64,000 bases of DNA. Origin: Streptomyces sp. NBC_01237. GTDB lineage: Bacteria; Actinomycetota; Actinomycetes; Streptomycetales; Streptomycetaceae. Within the stretch, counting starts at the first letter, position 1. The number at the start of each line of letters is the position of its first letter. The translations under genes were made by a program, and so were the position numbers. Below, piece by piece: positions 21,043-29,031 of this stretch. The stretch covers positions 2,728,001 to 2,792,000 of the forward strand of contig NZ_CP108508.1 of the NCBI RefSeq assembly GCF_035917275.1. Reading direction: 5' to 3'. The notes beneath the pieces were generated by a model, which ran no database searches, was not told the origin of the DNA, and saw only the letters and a list, made by a program, of their open reading frames with translations.

Positions 21043-21048
21043 AGGGTA
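21043..21048 (-). promoter_or_regulatory. Candidate -10 box for the leuS leader transcript
   Basis: TACCCT (TAnnnT) on the minus strand with a six-base gap to the leader ATG. No good -35 hexamer was found 16-18 bases upstream. Confidence 0.4.
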
Positions 21049-21085
21049 CCGCACGGACCCGGAGCCGGGCCGGGAGTAACCGACC

Positions 21086-21094
21086 TGTGGACAA
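21086..21094 (-). promoter_or_regulatory. DnaA-box-like nonamer TTGTCCACA
   Basis: Exact match on the minus strand to the Streptomyces-type DnaA box TTGTCCACA, 50 bases upstream of the leuS leader ORF. Confidence 0.4.
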
Positions 21095-21292
21095 CCCGCC
21101 TCCGACGGTTCGTCCGGGAGGCGGGGGCGCTCCACAGCACGGCGGCAGGCGGAAGCGAGCCGGTGCGCGAACACGGTGGACGCGCTCGTGCCCCGTGGAA
21201 CGCGGTTCGCGCCCGCTGGAACGCGGTTCTCACCCCCCGGCGCAACGCGGTCGTACCCGATGGAACGCGTCGGGCGCGGCCGGACAACGAGA

Positions 21293-21323
21293 AAGCGGGC
21301 CATCCGATTCGGATGACCCGCTT
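21293..21323 (-). terminator. Terminator of the left tRNA-Ala gene
   Basis: AAGCGGG at 21293-21299 and CCCGCTT at 21317-21323 with an inner CATCCG/CGGATG stem, just 9 bases after the 3' end of the tRNA. Confidence 0.75.
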
Positions 21324-21331
21324 CCCCACTG

Positions 21332-21404
21332 TGGAGCTAAGGAGAATTGAACTCCTGACCTCCTGCATGCCATGCAGGCGCTCTACCAACTGAGCTATAG
21401 CCCC
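21332..21404 (-). tRNA. tRNA-Ala (anticodon GGC), copy 1
   Basis: The minus strand folds into a complete cloverleaf of 73 nt: acceptor GGGGCTA/TAGCTCC with discriminator A, D-loop AGCTCAGTTGGTAGAGC, anticodon stem CCTGC/GCAGG around ATGGCAT (anticodon GGC) and a T-arm with GTTCAAT. CCA is not encoded. It is identical to the copy at 22152-22224. Confidence 0.96.
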
Positions 21405-21549
21405 TCACTGCGCGCCGCCCGGTTTCCCTTGGCGACATCGAGAACATTACACGGTCCCCCCGGCCCTCCACCAAATCGTTTCCCATTTAGTCAGGTATGC
21501 CCGAATATCAGCTACGCCACCATGTCCGCGTCGTCACGCCGTCGCGTCG

Positions 21550-21783
21550 TCACGCCGTCGCGAAGGAGTAGAAGCGCTTGAGGGTGCAGTGCTCCTCCAG
21601 GAGCCGCCCGTAGATCGGTTCCCCCTCCAGCTCGCGGTAGGTCTCGATGGGGTCGCCTTTTATGATCAGCGCCCGCGCGCACTCCTCGCACCAGTACTGG
21701 TACTCAGGATTGATCGGGTCCATATCCCTGACGATGGGCGTACCGCTGCCGCACCAGTCACACTTCCGCCTGTGCGCACCCAT
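21550..21783 (-). CDS. Small zinc-ribbon-like protein between the tRNA genes
   Basis: 77 residues (MGAHRRKCDWCGSGTPIVRDM...). CDWC near the start and CEEC in the middle give four Cys suitable for one zinc site; the rest is helical and acidic. It starts three bases after the stop of the next small zinc-ribbon gene, so the two form an operon. The function is unknown. Confidence 0.75.
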   Translation of the reverse strand: MGAHRRKCDWCGSGTPIVRDMDPINPEYQYWCEECARALIIKGDPIETYRELEGEPIYGRLLEEHCTLKRFYSFATA

Positions 21784-21786
21784 CAG

Positions 21787-21975
21787 TCAGCTCCAGCTGT
21801 GGCCGCAGGCCGTACACACGTATGAGACCCCGCTGTTGCCACCCGGCGCTTGAGCCACGTGGGACGAACCGCAGGACGGGCAGCCGAGACGGGATCGATC
21901 TTCGGGAGTTACGGAACCGGGGGGCGAGACGGGAACAAGGGGCAGGTCGGGGACCTGCTCGCGACTCGCAGGCAT
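21787..21975 (-). CDS. 62-residue zinc-ribbon protein
   Basis: From the ATG at 21975 (MPASREQVPDLPLV), which has GGGAGGGA six bases upstream. The C-terminus holds CPSC and CTAC, a rubredoxin-like zinc ribbon ending in GHSWS. A longer reading frame to 22209 runs into the tRNA-Ala gene and begins with its well-known false translation MVERLHGMQEV, so it was not used. Function unknown; possibly a nucleic-acid-binding or transcription-associated ribbon. Confidence 0.75.
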   Translation of the reverse strand: MPASREQVPDLPLVPVSPPGSVTPEDRSRLGCPSCGSSHVAQAPGGNSGVSYVCTACGHSWS

Positions 21976-22115
21976 CGCGCTCCCTCCCGATCGGTCCATC
22001 GCCCCCTCCGGCGCTCCGATTCTGCCATGACCCCGCAAGGGGGTCAGCCCGCGAACCGGCAGAGACCGCGCAGGACGCACAGAACGGGGCAGGACGGCAT
22101 GGAGGAGATACGGCA

Positions 22116-22146
22116 AAGATCCCGCCCCTGAAAGGGACGGGATCTT
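22116..22146 (-). terminator. Terminator of the right tRNA-Ala gene
   Basis: AAGATCCCG and CGGGATCTT flank CCCCTGAAAGGGA (22116-22146), ending five bases after the tRNA 3' end. Confidence 0.8.
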
Positions 22147-22151
22147 GATTG

Positions 22152-22224
22152 TGGAGCTAAGGAGAATTGAACTCCTGACCTCCTGCATGCCATGCAGGCG
22201 CTCTACCAACTGAGCTATAGCCCC
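22152..22224 (-). tRNA. tRNA-Ala (anticodon GGC), copy 2
   Basis: Same 73-nt sequence as copy 1, with the same bases on the 3' side (TGTGGAGCT). The duplicate genes bracket the two small zinc-ribbon genes and have different terminators. Confidence 0.96.
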
Positions 22225-22340
22225 GCTGTTCGCTGTGTTTCCCTGCGTTTCCGCGCTGCGAACAAGAAGAACTTTAGCCTGTGACCAGCCAGAAAGTGAA
22301 ATCCGGCCGAGGCCGCCCGGAGACGGTCCGCGGGCTCTGC

Positions 22341-22994
22341 CTAATCGTCGTCGCCGAGCACGGGTTCGGGGAGCGTCCCCGCGTTGTGCTCCAGCAGGCG
22401 CCAGCCGCGCGCGCCCTCGCCCAGCACGGACCAGCAGCAGTTGGTGAGTCCGCCCAGCCCTTCCCAGTGGTGCGCTTCCAGGCCCAGCAGACGGCCGATG
22501 GTCGTCCTGATCGTGCCCCCGTGGCTGGCCACGACGAGCGTGCCCGCGTCGGGCAGTTTCGCGGCGTGCTCCAGGACCACCGGGGCAGCCCGGTCGGCCA
22601 CCTCGGTCTCCAGTTCGCCACCACCCCGGCGCACGGGCTCACCGCGCTTCCAGGCCGCGTACTGCTCGCCGTACTGCCCGATGATCTCTTCGTGCGTAAG
22701 GCCCTGCCAGGCGCCCGCGTACGTCTCGCGCAGCGCGGAGTCGTGGGCGACTTCGAGGCCCGTGACGGCAGCGAGCTCGGCGGCCGTGGCCGCCGCCCGC
22801 CGCAGGTCCGAGGCGACGATCGCGTCCGGCTTCAACGAGGCGAGCAGCCGGGCGGCCCGGCGGGCCTGCCCGACGCCGGCATCGGTGAGCTCGATGTCCG
22901 TGGAGCCCTGGAAACGGCGCTCCAGATTCCACGCCGTCTGGCCGTGCCGCCAGAGGACGATCCTGCGGCCCCTGGCGCTGCTGCTGCCGTTCAG
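22341..22994 (-). CDS. Histidine phosphatase family protein (phosphoglycerate-mutase-like), CTG start
   Basis: 217 residues. RHG is followed by QTAWNLERRFQG, a RETYAG segment supplies the acid, and SHGG gives the second His. No ATG, GTG or TTG precedes RHG in frame after the last stop; the only candidate is CTG at 22994, giving MNGSSARGRRIVLWRHGQT. It overlaps the rsfS stop codon by four bases (CTGA), as in coupled genes. Starting at the internal TTG (22835) would delete the catalytic motif. Substrate unknown; this family includes alpha-ribazole phosphatases and glucosyl-3-phosphoglycerate phosphatases. Confidence 0.87.
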   Translation of the reverse strand: MNGSSSARGRRIVLWRHGQTAWNLERRFQGSTDIELTDAGVGQARRAARLLASLKPDAIVASDLRRAAATAAELAAVTGLEVAHDSALRETYAGAWQGLTHEEIIGQYGEQYAAWKRGEPVRRGGGELETEVADRAAPVVLEHAAKLPDAGTLVVASHGGTIRTTIGRLLGLEAHHWEGLGGLTNCCWSVLGEGARGWRLLEHNAGTLPEPVLGDDD

Positions 22995-23422
22995 CTCAGG
23001 TCACCTTCCGTGCCACCGTTGAGCTGGGCGTGCTCCTCGGCCTTGCCGCGGGTCTTGATCGCGTCGTCGGGGAGCGCGATCTCGGGGCAGTCCTTCCACA
23101 GGCGCTCGAGCGCGTAGAAGACGCGCTCCTCGCTGTGCTGAACGTGGATCACGATGTCGACGTAGTCGAGGAGGATCCAGCGGGCGTCGCGGTCGCCCTC
23201 ACGGCGCACCGGCTTGGCGCCGAGCTCCTTCTGGAGCCGCTCCTCGATCTCGTCGACGATCGACTTGACCTGGCGGTCATTGGGGGCCGAGGCCAGCAGG
23301 AAGGCGTCGGTGATCGACAGCACATCACTGACGTCGTAGGCGATGATGTCGTGCGCGAGCCGGTCGGCGGCCGCCTGAGCGGCGGCGTTGATGAGCTCGA
23401 TGGAGCGGTCCGTGGCGGTCAC
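22991..23422 (-). CDS. rsfS: Ribosome silencing factor RsfS
   Basis: 143 residues. The Iojap/RsfS core runs from SIELINAAAQAAADRLAHD to RWILLDYVDIVIHVQHSEER, including the DVSDVLSITDAFLLAS strand. It binds L14 on the large subunit and blocks subunit joining in starvation. The stop overlaps the CTG start of the phosphatase gene; the LCP gene is 115 bp upstream. Confidence 0.95.
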   Translation of the reverse strand: MTATDRSIELINAAAQAAADRLAHDIIAYDVSDVLSITDAFLLASAPNDRQVKSIVDEIEERLQKELGAKPVRREGDRDARWILLDYVDIVIHVQHSEERVFYALERLWKDCPEIALPDDAIKTRGKAEEHAQLNGGTEGDLS

Positions 23423-23537
23423 ATGCAGGCTTTCGTCGGCGGTCAGATCAACCTCTAGGGTCTCACGGACCGCCGACAGCCCTTACTGCGATGCTCCACG
23501 GCGCTCTCCGGTGGCCGGAGCGGGGCGCCACCGCGCA

Positions 23538-25328
23538 CTATTTGATCTTGTAGTTCTGACCGAGCACGACCGATACGTCGGCGTTCGCGGCGGGCTTGCC
23601 CTGCTTCACGTCCTCCGCCGGCAGCCCCAGCGTCTTGGCGACCTCGGTCGCCTTCGCCTTGTCCTCGGGGGTCCGGTACAGCACCTCCGACGATGCTTCG
23701 GTGCCCGCCTTCCCGCTGTCGACGTAGGCGTATCCGCCGTTGACCAGCTGGACCCGGGCCGCCTCGCCTCCGTTCGCGTTGCCGGTGGCGTTCCTGACAC
23801 CGACGCGGACGGCCGCGTCCTGGTCCGGGGCCTTCACCGTGCCGCCCAGGATGTCCTTGACGACGCTCTCCGTGGCCTTGTCGGTGAGGGTGCCGTCGTC
23901 CTGGACCGGCAGCAGCGCCGTTTTGTAGTCGCCGACCTTGGCGTGCCCGGCCAGCTTGGCCAGCGAGACCCCCAGGTCCCTCTCGGGCAGTGACGGGTCG
24001 AGGATCTGGGCCAGCGTCTCCACGGTGACGGTGGCGGCCTTCGGGTCCTCCGAGAGCTTCCGCAGGACTCCCCGGACGACCTGTCCGAAGCGCAGCAGCT
24101 GCTTCGCCTCGGTCTCGCCCTCACCGCGGTACGTGGCGTAGGCGACGGCCATCGGACCGCTCAGCGTCTGGGACTCGCCCTTGTTCACGAGGGGCGCGGC
24201 GCCCTTCTTGGCATCGGGCACATCGGTATCGGTGTCGACCTCGATGTTGCCGACCAGTTCGACGAGGTTCTCCAGGTACGGAGTGTCCAGCCGCCAGGTA
24301 CCGCTGATCTTGGTGCCCAGAAGGGTGTCGATCGACTCACGGGTGCCGGTGCTGCCGTCCTCGTCGACGGACTTGCCGAGCGTCGTGGTGGTGCCGTCGT
24401 CGGAAGCGACGGCGAGTGAGTTGGGGAGCAGGATGGTGGTGCCCTGCTTGGTGGTGGTGTTGTCGACGAGCAGCGCCGTGGAGGTGCCGCCCTTCTTGGT
24501 GTTGTGCAGATGCACCACGATGACGTCCCGCTGCTGCGGACCGGCGACGGTGCCGCTCTTCTCGTCCGAGCCGGAGAGGCCGGGGATCTTGTCGGCGGAC
24601 CAGAGATAGCCGACCCCGCCGACCACGACGAGCGCGACGACGACTATGAGCGCGACCATCCGGTTACGGCCCTTGCGCCGCGCTTCCTCACGCCGTTCGC
24701 TGCGGCTTTCGGTGAACTTCAGCCAGTCGATGACGTCTTCGGAGTCCTCGTCCGGCTCCTCGATGAACGAGAACTGCTCGGTGCCGTAGTCGGCGGGACG
24801 CCGCTGCCCCGGGACGAGGGGTTCCTGATCCGTGGGCGCCTCGGGTTCCCTGACGGGCTCCTCGGCGGGTCGGGCGGGCTCCTCGACGGGCTGGGCCGGA
24901 GCGGGGGCGGAGCCCTGGTGCGGGATGTCCCACTGCTGGGCGGTGTCGACCGCGGCCGTCTGCTGCCCGGTGTCGTAGCCGTAGTTGGCGTAGTTCCCGT
25001 AGCCGTACCCCTGATCGGCGCCCTGGCCCTGCTGGGGCTGCTCCGCGTACGGGTCGTACTGCTGCGGGTACTGGGGCTGCTCGGGCTGCTGCGGGTACTG
25101 GGGCTGCTGCGGCTGGGCGTACGCGTCGTATCCGTACCCCTGGTCCGGAGCCTGGCCCTGGCCCTGCTGAAGCTGCTGGCCCTGCTGGCCTTGCGGAACC
25201 TGCTGGCTCTGCTGAGGCGCGTAGGGGTCGTACTGCTGCTGCCCCTGCTGCTGGTACACCGGTTGCCCGTACTCGTCGTAGCCGATGATCTGCGGCTGCT
25301 GGTAGTACGGGTTCTGTCGGTCGTTCAC
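23538..25328 (-). CDS. LytR-CpsA-Psr-like membrane protein with Gln-rich N-terminus and LytR_C domain
   Basis: 596 residues from the GTG at 25328, which has GAGAGGGG five bases upstream. The N-terminal 200 residues are Gln/Pro/Tyr-rich and cytoplasmic, then one membrane helix (MVALIVVVALVVVGGVGYLW) and an extracellular LCP-like domain ending in a LytR_C domain. The usual LCP SIPRD motif is replaced by LLPNSL, so catalytic Arg/Asp residues seem missing. By synteny this is the counterpart of S. coelicolor SCO2578 (PdtA), which I recall being linked to polydiglycosylphosphate attachment to the wall; treat that as memory, not a search result. Confidence 0.82.
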   Translation of the reverse strand: MNDRQNPYYQQPQIIGYDEYGQPVYQQQGQQQYDPYAPQQSQQVPQGQQGQQLQQGQGQAPDQGYGYDAYAQPQQPQYPQQPEQPQYPQQYDPYAEQPQQGQGADQGYGYGNYANYGYDTGQQTAAVDTAQQWDIPHQGSAPAPAQPVEEPARPAEEPVREPEAPTDQEPLVPGQRRPADYGTEQFSFIEEPDEDSEDVIDWLKFTESRSERREEARRKGRNRMVALIVVVALVVVGGVGYLWSADKIPGLSGSDEKSGTVAGPQQRDVIVVHLHNTKKGGTSTALLVDNTTTKQGTTILLPNSLAVASDDGTTTTLGKSVDEDGSTGTRESIDTLLGTKISGTWRLDTPYLENLVELVGNIEVDTDTDVPDAKKGAAPLVNKGESQTLSGPMAVAYATYRGEGETEAKQLLRFGQVVRGVLRKLSEDPKAATVTVETLAQILDPSLPERDLGVSLAKLAGHAKVGDYKTALLPVQDDGTLTDKATESVVKDILGGTVKAPDQDAAVRVGVRNATGNANGGEAARVQLVNGGYAYVDSGKAGTEASSEVLYRTPEDKAKATEVAKTLGLPAEDVKQGKPAANADVSVVLGQNYKIK

Positions 25329-25347
25329 CGGTGCCCCTCTCCGTGGC

Positions 25348-25965
25348 TCATTCGCCGCGGTACAGCTGGCGCTTGTCGATGTAGCGGACCACACCGTCCG
25401 GCACCAAGTACCAGACCGGATCCCCCTGCGCGACCCTCCCACGGCAGTCCGTGGACGAGATCGCCAGTGCCGGAACCTCCACGAGGGAGACACCGCCCTC
25501 CGGCAGCCCGTCGTCCGTGAGCACGTGACCCGGCCGGGTCACACCGATGAAGTGGGAGAGCGAGAACAGCTCCTCCGCGTCCCGCCAGGTGAGGATCTGG
25601 GACAACGCGTCGGCGCCGGTGATGAAGAAGAGGTCCGCGTCGCCGTGGACCTCGCGCAGGTCCCGCAGCGTATCGATCGTGTACGTCGGTCCGCCACGGT
25701 CGATGTCGCTGCGGCTGACCGAGAACTGCGGGTTGGACGCCGTGGCGATGACCGTCATCAGATAGCGGTCCTCGGCCGGGGAGACCTGCTTGTGGCTCTT
25801 CTGCCACGGCTGCCCGGTCGGGACGAAGATGACCTCATCGAGGTGGAACTGGGCGGCCACTTCACTGGCCGCCACCAGGTGTCCATGATGAATCGGGTCA
25901 AAAGTCCCGCCCATCACGCCGAGTCGGCGCTTGCCGGGGCCGGTAGGCACTTTCTGCTCTCCCAT
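25348..25965 (-). CDS. nadD: Nicotinate-nucleotide adenylyltransferase
   Basis: 205 residues from the ATG at 25965. The nucleotidyltransferase signature [11 protein letters not shown] and the C-terminal ISST motif are intact. It makes deamido-NAD from nicotinate mononucleotide. A GTG at 25950 has a better ribosome-binding site (GGGAGAG, six bases) and may be the true start. It ends 19 bp before the LCP gene, so the two are likely co-transcribed. Confidence 0.93.
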   Translation of the reverse strand: MGEQKVPTGPGKRRLGVMGGTFDPIHHGHLVAASEVAAQFHLDEVIFVPTGQPWQKSHKQVSPAEDRYLMTVIATASNPQFSVSRSDIDRGGPTYTIDTLRDLREVHGDADLFFITGADALSQILTWRDAEELFSLSHFIGVTRPGHVLTDDGLPEGGVSLVEVPALAISSTDCRGRVAQGDPVWYLVPDGVVRYIDKRQLYRGE

Positions 25966-26003
25966 GCGTGCAGAGCCTACTGGCACGGTTGTACGCCCCC
26001 GCC

Positions 26004-26165
26004 TCAGCGGTCGCGGTTGAAGCGGGTGGTGACCCAGAGCAGGAACATCAGCGCGAGGAACGCGCCACCACCGGTCAGGTAGGGGTTGAGGCTTTCGTGG
26101 TTGCCGCCCGCGCCGCCCTCGGAGGCGAGAGTGACCAGCTGGTGGGCAGTGCTCGTGAGGCTCAT
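26004..26165 (-). CDS. 53-residue membrane protein
   Basis: Reads [20 protein letters not shown], then a Gly-rich turn and one hydrophobic helix ([14 protein letters not shown]), ending NRDR. It lies 38 bp upstream of nadD on the same strand. Together with the next small gene it looks like a conserved pair upstream of nadD in Streptomyces; function unknown. Confidence 0.7.
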   Translation of the reverse strand: MSLTSTAHQLVTLASEGGAGGNHESLNPYLTGGGAFLALMFLLWVTTRFNRDR

Positions 26166-26249
26166 CTTCAGCAGGACCTATCGATCGGGAGTCGGAAGGA
26201 AGACGTCGGGCACATCGTATGCGGGAGCCCCGGGCACGCTCACGCCGAC

Positions 26250-26402
26250 TCAGTCGTTGTTGTCGTCGTTGCGGTATCCACGCAGCAGGAACCAGGCGAG
26301 CAGAGCGGCTCCGACGATCGACACGAGCAGCACGATCCGGAGGGTGTTGCCCGGTCCCTGCTCCTCGGACGCGGCGGCGAGCAGTGCGACGGTGTGCGGC
26401 AT
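26250..26402 (-). CDS. 50-residue single-pass membrane protein
   Basis: Starts [19 protein letters not shown], followed by one membrane helix ([18 protein letters not shown]) and an Asn/Asp-rich end DDNNND. GGAG stands eight bases before the ATG. Its start is divergent from the M48 protease gene. Both tiny proteins share the plan of a short acidic N-terminal part and one helix near the C-terminus. Confidence 0.72.
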   Translation of the reverse strand: MPHTVALLAAASEEQGPGNTLRIVLLVSIVGAALLAWFLLRGYRNDDNND

Positions 26403-26420
26403 TTCGGGCGCTCCTCATAG

Positions 26421-26429
26421 TTATCCACA
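26421..26429 (+). promoter_or_regulatory. DnaA-box-like nonamer TTATCCACA
   Basis: Exact TTATCCACA in the divergent promoter region between the 50-residue membrane protein and the M48 protease. Confidence 0.4.
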
Positions 26430-26513
26430 GCCCCCCGCACACCGTAGCGCCAGCACATACGCTGGCATTTGTCAGGGGGACGAGCGACGTCTCGTACGAA
26501 CAGGGGGCCATCC

Positions 26514-27623
26514 ATGACCGACAGCAGTCACGAGAACGTGCCGAGCAGGCAGCGCAAGCGGTTCCCGGGCATTTCGTCCCGGGCGTACGAACACCCGGCG
26601 GACCGTTCGGCCCTGGTTGCCCTGCGCAAGCTGACCGGCTTCGACACCGTGTTCAAGGCACTCAGCGGACTGCTCCCGGAGCGCAGTCTGCGACTTCTCT
26701 TCCTGTCCGACTCCGTCCGGGTGAGCGACGCTCAGTTCACCCACCTCAACGACATGCTGCGGGACGCCTGTTACATCCTGGACCTGGAGAAGGTCCCGCC
26801 GATGTATGTCAACCAGGACCCGCAGCCCAACGCCATGTGTATCGGCCTCGACGAGCCGATCATCGTGGTGACGACAGGGCTGGTGGAACTGCTCGACGAG
26901 GAGGAGATGCGGGCGGTGGTGGGCCACGAGGTGGGCCACGCCCTCTCCGGGCACTCGGTGTACCGCACGATATTGCTCTTCCTCACCAACCTGGCCCTGA
27001 AGGTGGCCTGGATCCCGCTCGGAAATGTCGCGATCATGGCGATCGTGACGGCGCTGCGCGAGTGGTTCCGCAAGTCCGAGCTGTCCGCCGACCGGGCCGG
27101 ACTGCTGGTCGGCCAGGACCTCAATGCGTCGATGCGCGGTCTGATGAAGATCGCCGGTGGCAATCACCTCCACGAGATGAATGTCGACGCCTTCCTCGCG
27201 CAGGCCGACGAGTACGAGAAGGGCGGCGATCTGCGCGACTCCGTGCTCAAGATCCTCAATGTGCTGCCCCGGACCCACCCCTTCACCACGGTGCGGGCCG
27301 CCGAGCTGAAGAAGTGGTCGGAGACCCGCGACTACCAGCGGATCATGGACGGTCACTACCCGCGGCGCGACGAGGACAAGAACACCTCGGTGACCGACTC
27401 CTTCCGCGAGTCCGCCTCGCACTACGCCGACACGGTGCGCACCAGCAAGGACCCGCTGATGAAGCTCGTCGGTGACATCGCCGGCGGCGCGGGAGACCTG
27501 GGCGGCAAGCTGCGCGACAAGTTCACCGGCGGGGGCAGTGGCGGCGGGGCCGCTACGGGCCGGTCCGAGGGGCCTGGCCGGCCGCAGAACCCTGAGGAGG
27601 GGCCGGAGACGACGGGGAGCTGA
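26514..27623 (+). CDS. M48-family zinc metalloprotease (HtpX/Oma1-like)
   Basis: 369 residues from the ATG at 26514. The zinc site HEVGH lies near residue 140 with the third ligand in ELSADRAG. A hydrophobic stretch between them ([27 protein letters not shown]) suggests one or two membrane segments. Such proteases act in membrane protein quality control. Its last 71 bp overlap the 3' end of the convergent membrane-protein gene. Confidence 0.9.
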   Translation: MTDSSHENVPSRQRKRFPGISSRAYEHPADRSALVALRKLTGFDTVFKALSGLLPERSLRLLFLSDSVRVSDAQFTHLNDMLRDACYILDLEKVPPMYVNQDPQPNAMCIGLDEPIIVVTTGLVELLDEEEMRAVVGHEVGHALSGHSVYRTILLFLTNLALKVAWIPLGNVAIMAIVTALREWFRKSELSADRAGLLVGQDLNASMRGLMKIAGGNHLHEMNVDAFLAQADEYEKGGDLRDSVLKILNVLPRTHPFTTVRAAELKKWSETRDYQRIMDGHYPRRDEDKNTSVTDSFRESASHYADTVRTSKDPLMKLVGDIAGGAGDLGGKLRDKFTGGGSGGGAATGRSEGPGRPQNPEEGPETTGS

Positions 27624-28674
27624 CCGCCAGCGTTCCGCACATCGCCGCGGTGGGCCGGCCCGTGGCGTACGGGTCGGTCCCGGCCGGACCCCGGTTGTCC
27701 GCCCGTTCCCCGGCGAGCAGGGGGCGCAGTGCACCGGCCGCCTCTGCCGAGCAGGACTGCGGTCCGGCCTGCACATAGGCCGTGCGCAGCTCCGCCCGGT
27801 GCAGCCGCAGGTCCTCGCGGTCGAACCGGAAGTGCAGCTCGCGCCGCACGGTGAACAGGGAGGCGGCGCCCTGCCCGCCGGGCCCCGTGGCCGCAGGGCG
27901 CAGGGTGTACGTGAAGGTGTGGTCCGACACCACTTCCAGGGTGCCGGACTCCGTCTCGGCGTAGGAGAGCGTGCCCTGGACCCGGATCTGCGGATCCGCC
28001 AGCTCCGCGTCGGCCGGGTCGAAGCGCACCAGCCATCCTGTCGCCGCGTGCTGTCCGTCGTCGGCGGGGGCGTCCATGCTGCGTTCGAACTGGGCCGTCT
28101 GATCGGGGTCGAGCAGATGCTCGACGGGGCGCAGGGCCTGGCCGCTCAGGACGTCGGGATTCAGTGAGGACTCCACCAGGTAGTCCTTGGCGATGGCCAG
28201 GCCCGCCATCACCTGACTGTCCGAGAAGTTCTTCGTACGGCGGACCGGGGGGAGGTTGATGCCGTCGGCGCCGGTCGGGTATTCCGCGGCCGGGCTCGTC
28301 GCGTACAGGTGGGTGGGGGTCCCGCCCGGCACGGTGCCCCGGGGCGCGAGGGGGACCACGGTGGCCCGCAGGGCTTCGGCGCGTCTGACGGCGGGCTGGG
28401 GGTACGGGTGGCGGAATCCGATGTAGACGGCCATGGCGAAGGCGAGGGCGATGAGCACCACCAGCGCTATGGCGGCTCTGGAGCCGCTGCGGGAAGCGCG
28501 TCCCGGCAGGGAGCGGACCGCGCGGGCGTGCTCGCCCATCCGCTCCTGGGCGGAGAATTCCTGTAGCCGGGCAGCCCGGACGAACGACTCGTCGAAGACG
28601 AGTGAGCGGTACTCGTCCTCGCCGCCCGAGGGGTTCTCGATCGGGCCTTCGGGTGGTTCTCCACGGCCTGTCAT
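27553..28674 (-). CDS. Single-pass membrane protein with VFDESFVRAA motif (SCO2583/2584-like)
   Basis: 373 residues: a 65-residue cytoplasmic part with DEYRSLVFDESFVRAARLQE, one membrane helix (AAIALVVLIALAFAMAVYIGF) and a long extracellular domain, ending in a Ser/Pro/Gly tail. The ATG has GGGAGAAG upstream. The next gene upstream encodes a second protein with the same cytoplasmic motif. By synteny these correspond to S. coelicolor SCO2583 and SCO2584, which I recall being tied to the spore-wall-synthesis complex and wall teichoic acid. The 3' end overlaps the M48 gene. Confidence 0.8.
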   Translation of the reverse strand: MTGRGEPPEGPIENPSGGEDEYRSLVFDESFVRAARLQEFSAQERMGEHARAVRSLPGRASRSGSRAAIALVVLIALAFAMAVYIGFRHPYPQPAVRRAEALRATVVPLAPRGTVPGGTPTHLYATSPAAEYPTGADGINLPPVRRTKNFSDSQVMAGLAIAKDYLVESSLNPDVLSGQALRPVEHLLDPDQTAQFERSMDAPADDGQHAATGWLVRFDPADAELADPQIRVQGTLSYAETESGTLEVVSDHTFTYTLRPAATGPGGQGAASLFTVRRELHFRFDREDLRLHRAELRTAYVQAGPQSCSAEAAGALRPLLAGERADNRGPAGTDPYATGRPTAAMCGTLAVSSPSSPAPPQGSAAGQAPRTGP

Positions 28675-29026
28675 CCACTTCTCCCGATCTCCACACCACC
28701 GGCCGACGGTCGGTGCGTAACGGTCTGCTTCGGCCTGAGGCTTACGGCAGTGAGAAGCCCCCTCGAAGAGGGGTCACATCTTCAGAGTAGGTCGAATGCC
28801 CCGAACGTAAACGCGGAGACGGGTGAGAACTGTGCGGGGGGACCGGCGAGCCGGTCGGCGTGGGGCGCGGGGGGACGGTGCGAGAACGGTGCGGGGAGGT
28901 GCACGGAGACGGTGCGGTGACGGTGCGGGGACGCGTGGGGCGACCGGAGCGCGTGCCTCGGGGCCGACCGGATGAGGAGTGGGCCAGGCGGGTGGATCAC
29001 ACGGTGGACCAGGAGGGAGGGGTGGA
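28675..29026. other. 352-bp intergenic region with G-rich repeats
   Basis: A short hairpin CCCCTC-GAA-GAGGGG stands at 28759-28773, 85 bp before the start of the downstream membrane-protein gene. From 28860 to 28935 there are several GACGGTGCGGGG-like pieces. At 28990-29031 the GGTGGATCA block containing the upstream gene's stop codon is repeated. No small gene is convincing. Confidence 0.5.
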
Positions 29027-29031
29027 TCAGG
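28990..29031. repeat. Repeat of the stop-codon context of the SCO2584-like gene
   Basis: GGTGGATCA occurs at 29021-29029, where it contains the stop codon (TCA on the plus strand), and again at 28991-28999, with GGTGGACCA between them at 29003-29011. Confidence 0.55.

Noticed and set aside
20861..21060. T-box riboswitch for leuS
   Set aside because: I do not see the conserved T-box bulge sequence or a specifier stem; the leader peptide with Leu codons explains the layout better.
18218..21079. Very long plus-strand frame antisense to leuS
   Set aside because: In very GC-rich DNA the complement of a real gene often stays open. The reading is Val/Gly/Arg-rich without any known motif, while leuS is certain. 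The same applies to long frames opposite the genes near 1-2 kb, 3.3-5.4 kb and 33.6-36.2 kb.
20904..21389. Minus-strand frame beginning MVERLHGMQEVRSSILLSST
   Set aside because: The start is a false translation of the tRNA-Ala gene and its terminator. The only part kept is the last 12 codons, as a separate leader peptide.
21976..22209. N-terminal extension of the 62-residue zinc-ribbon gene, again beginning MVERLHGMQEV
   Set aside because: It runs into the second tRNA-Ala gene and its terminator; the ATG at 21975 has a good ribosome-binding site.
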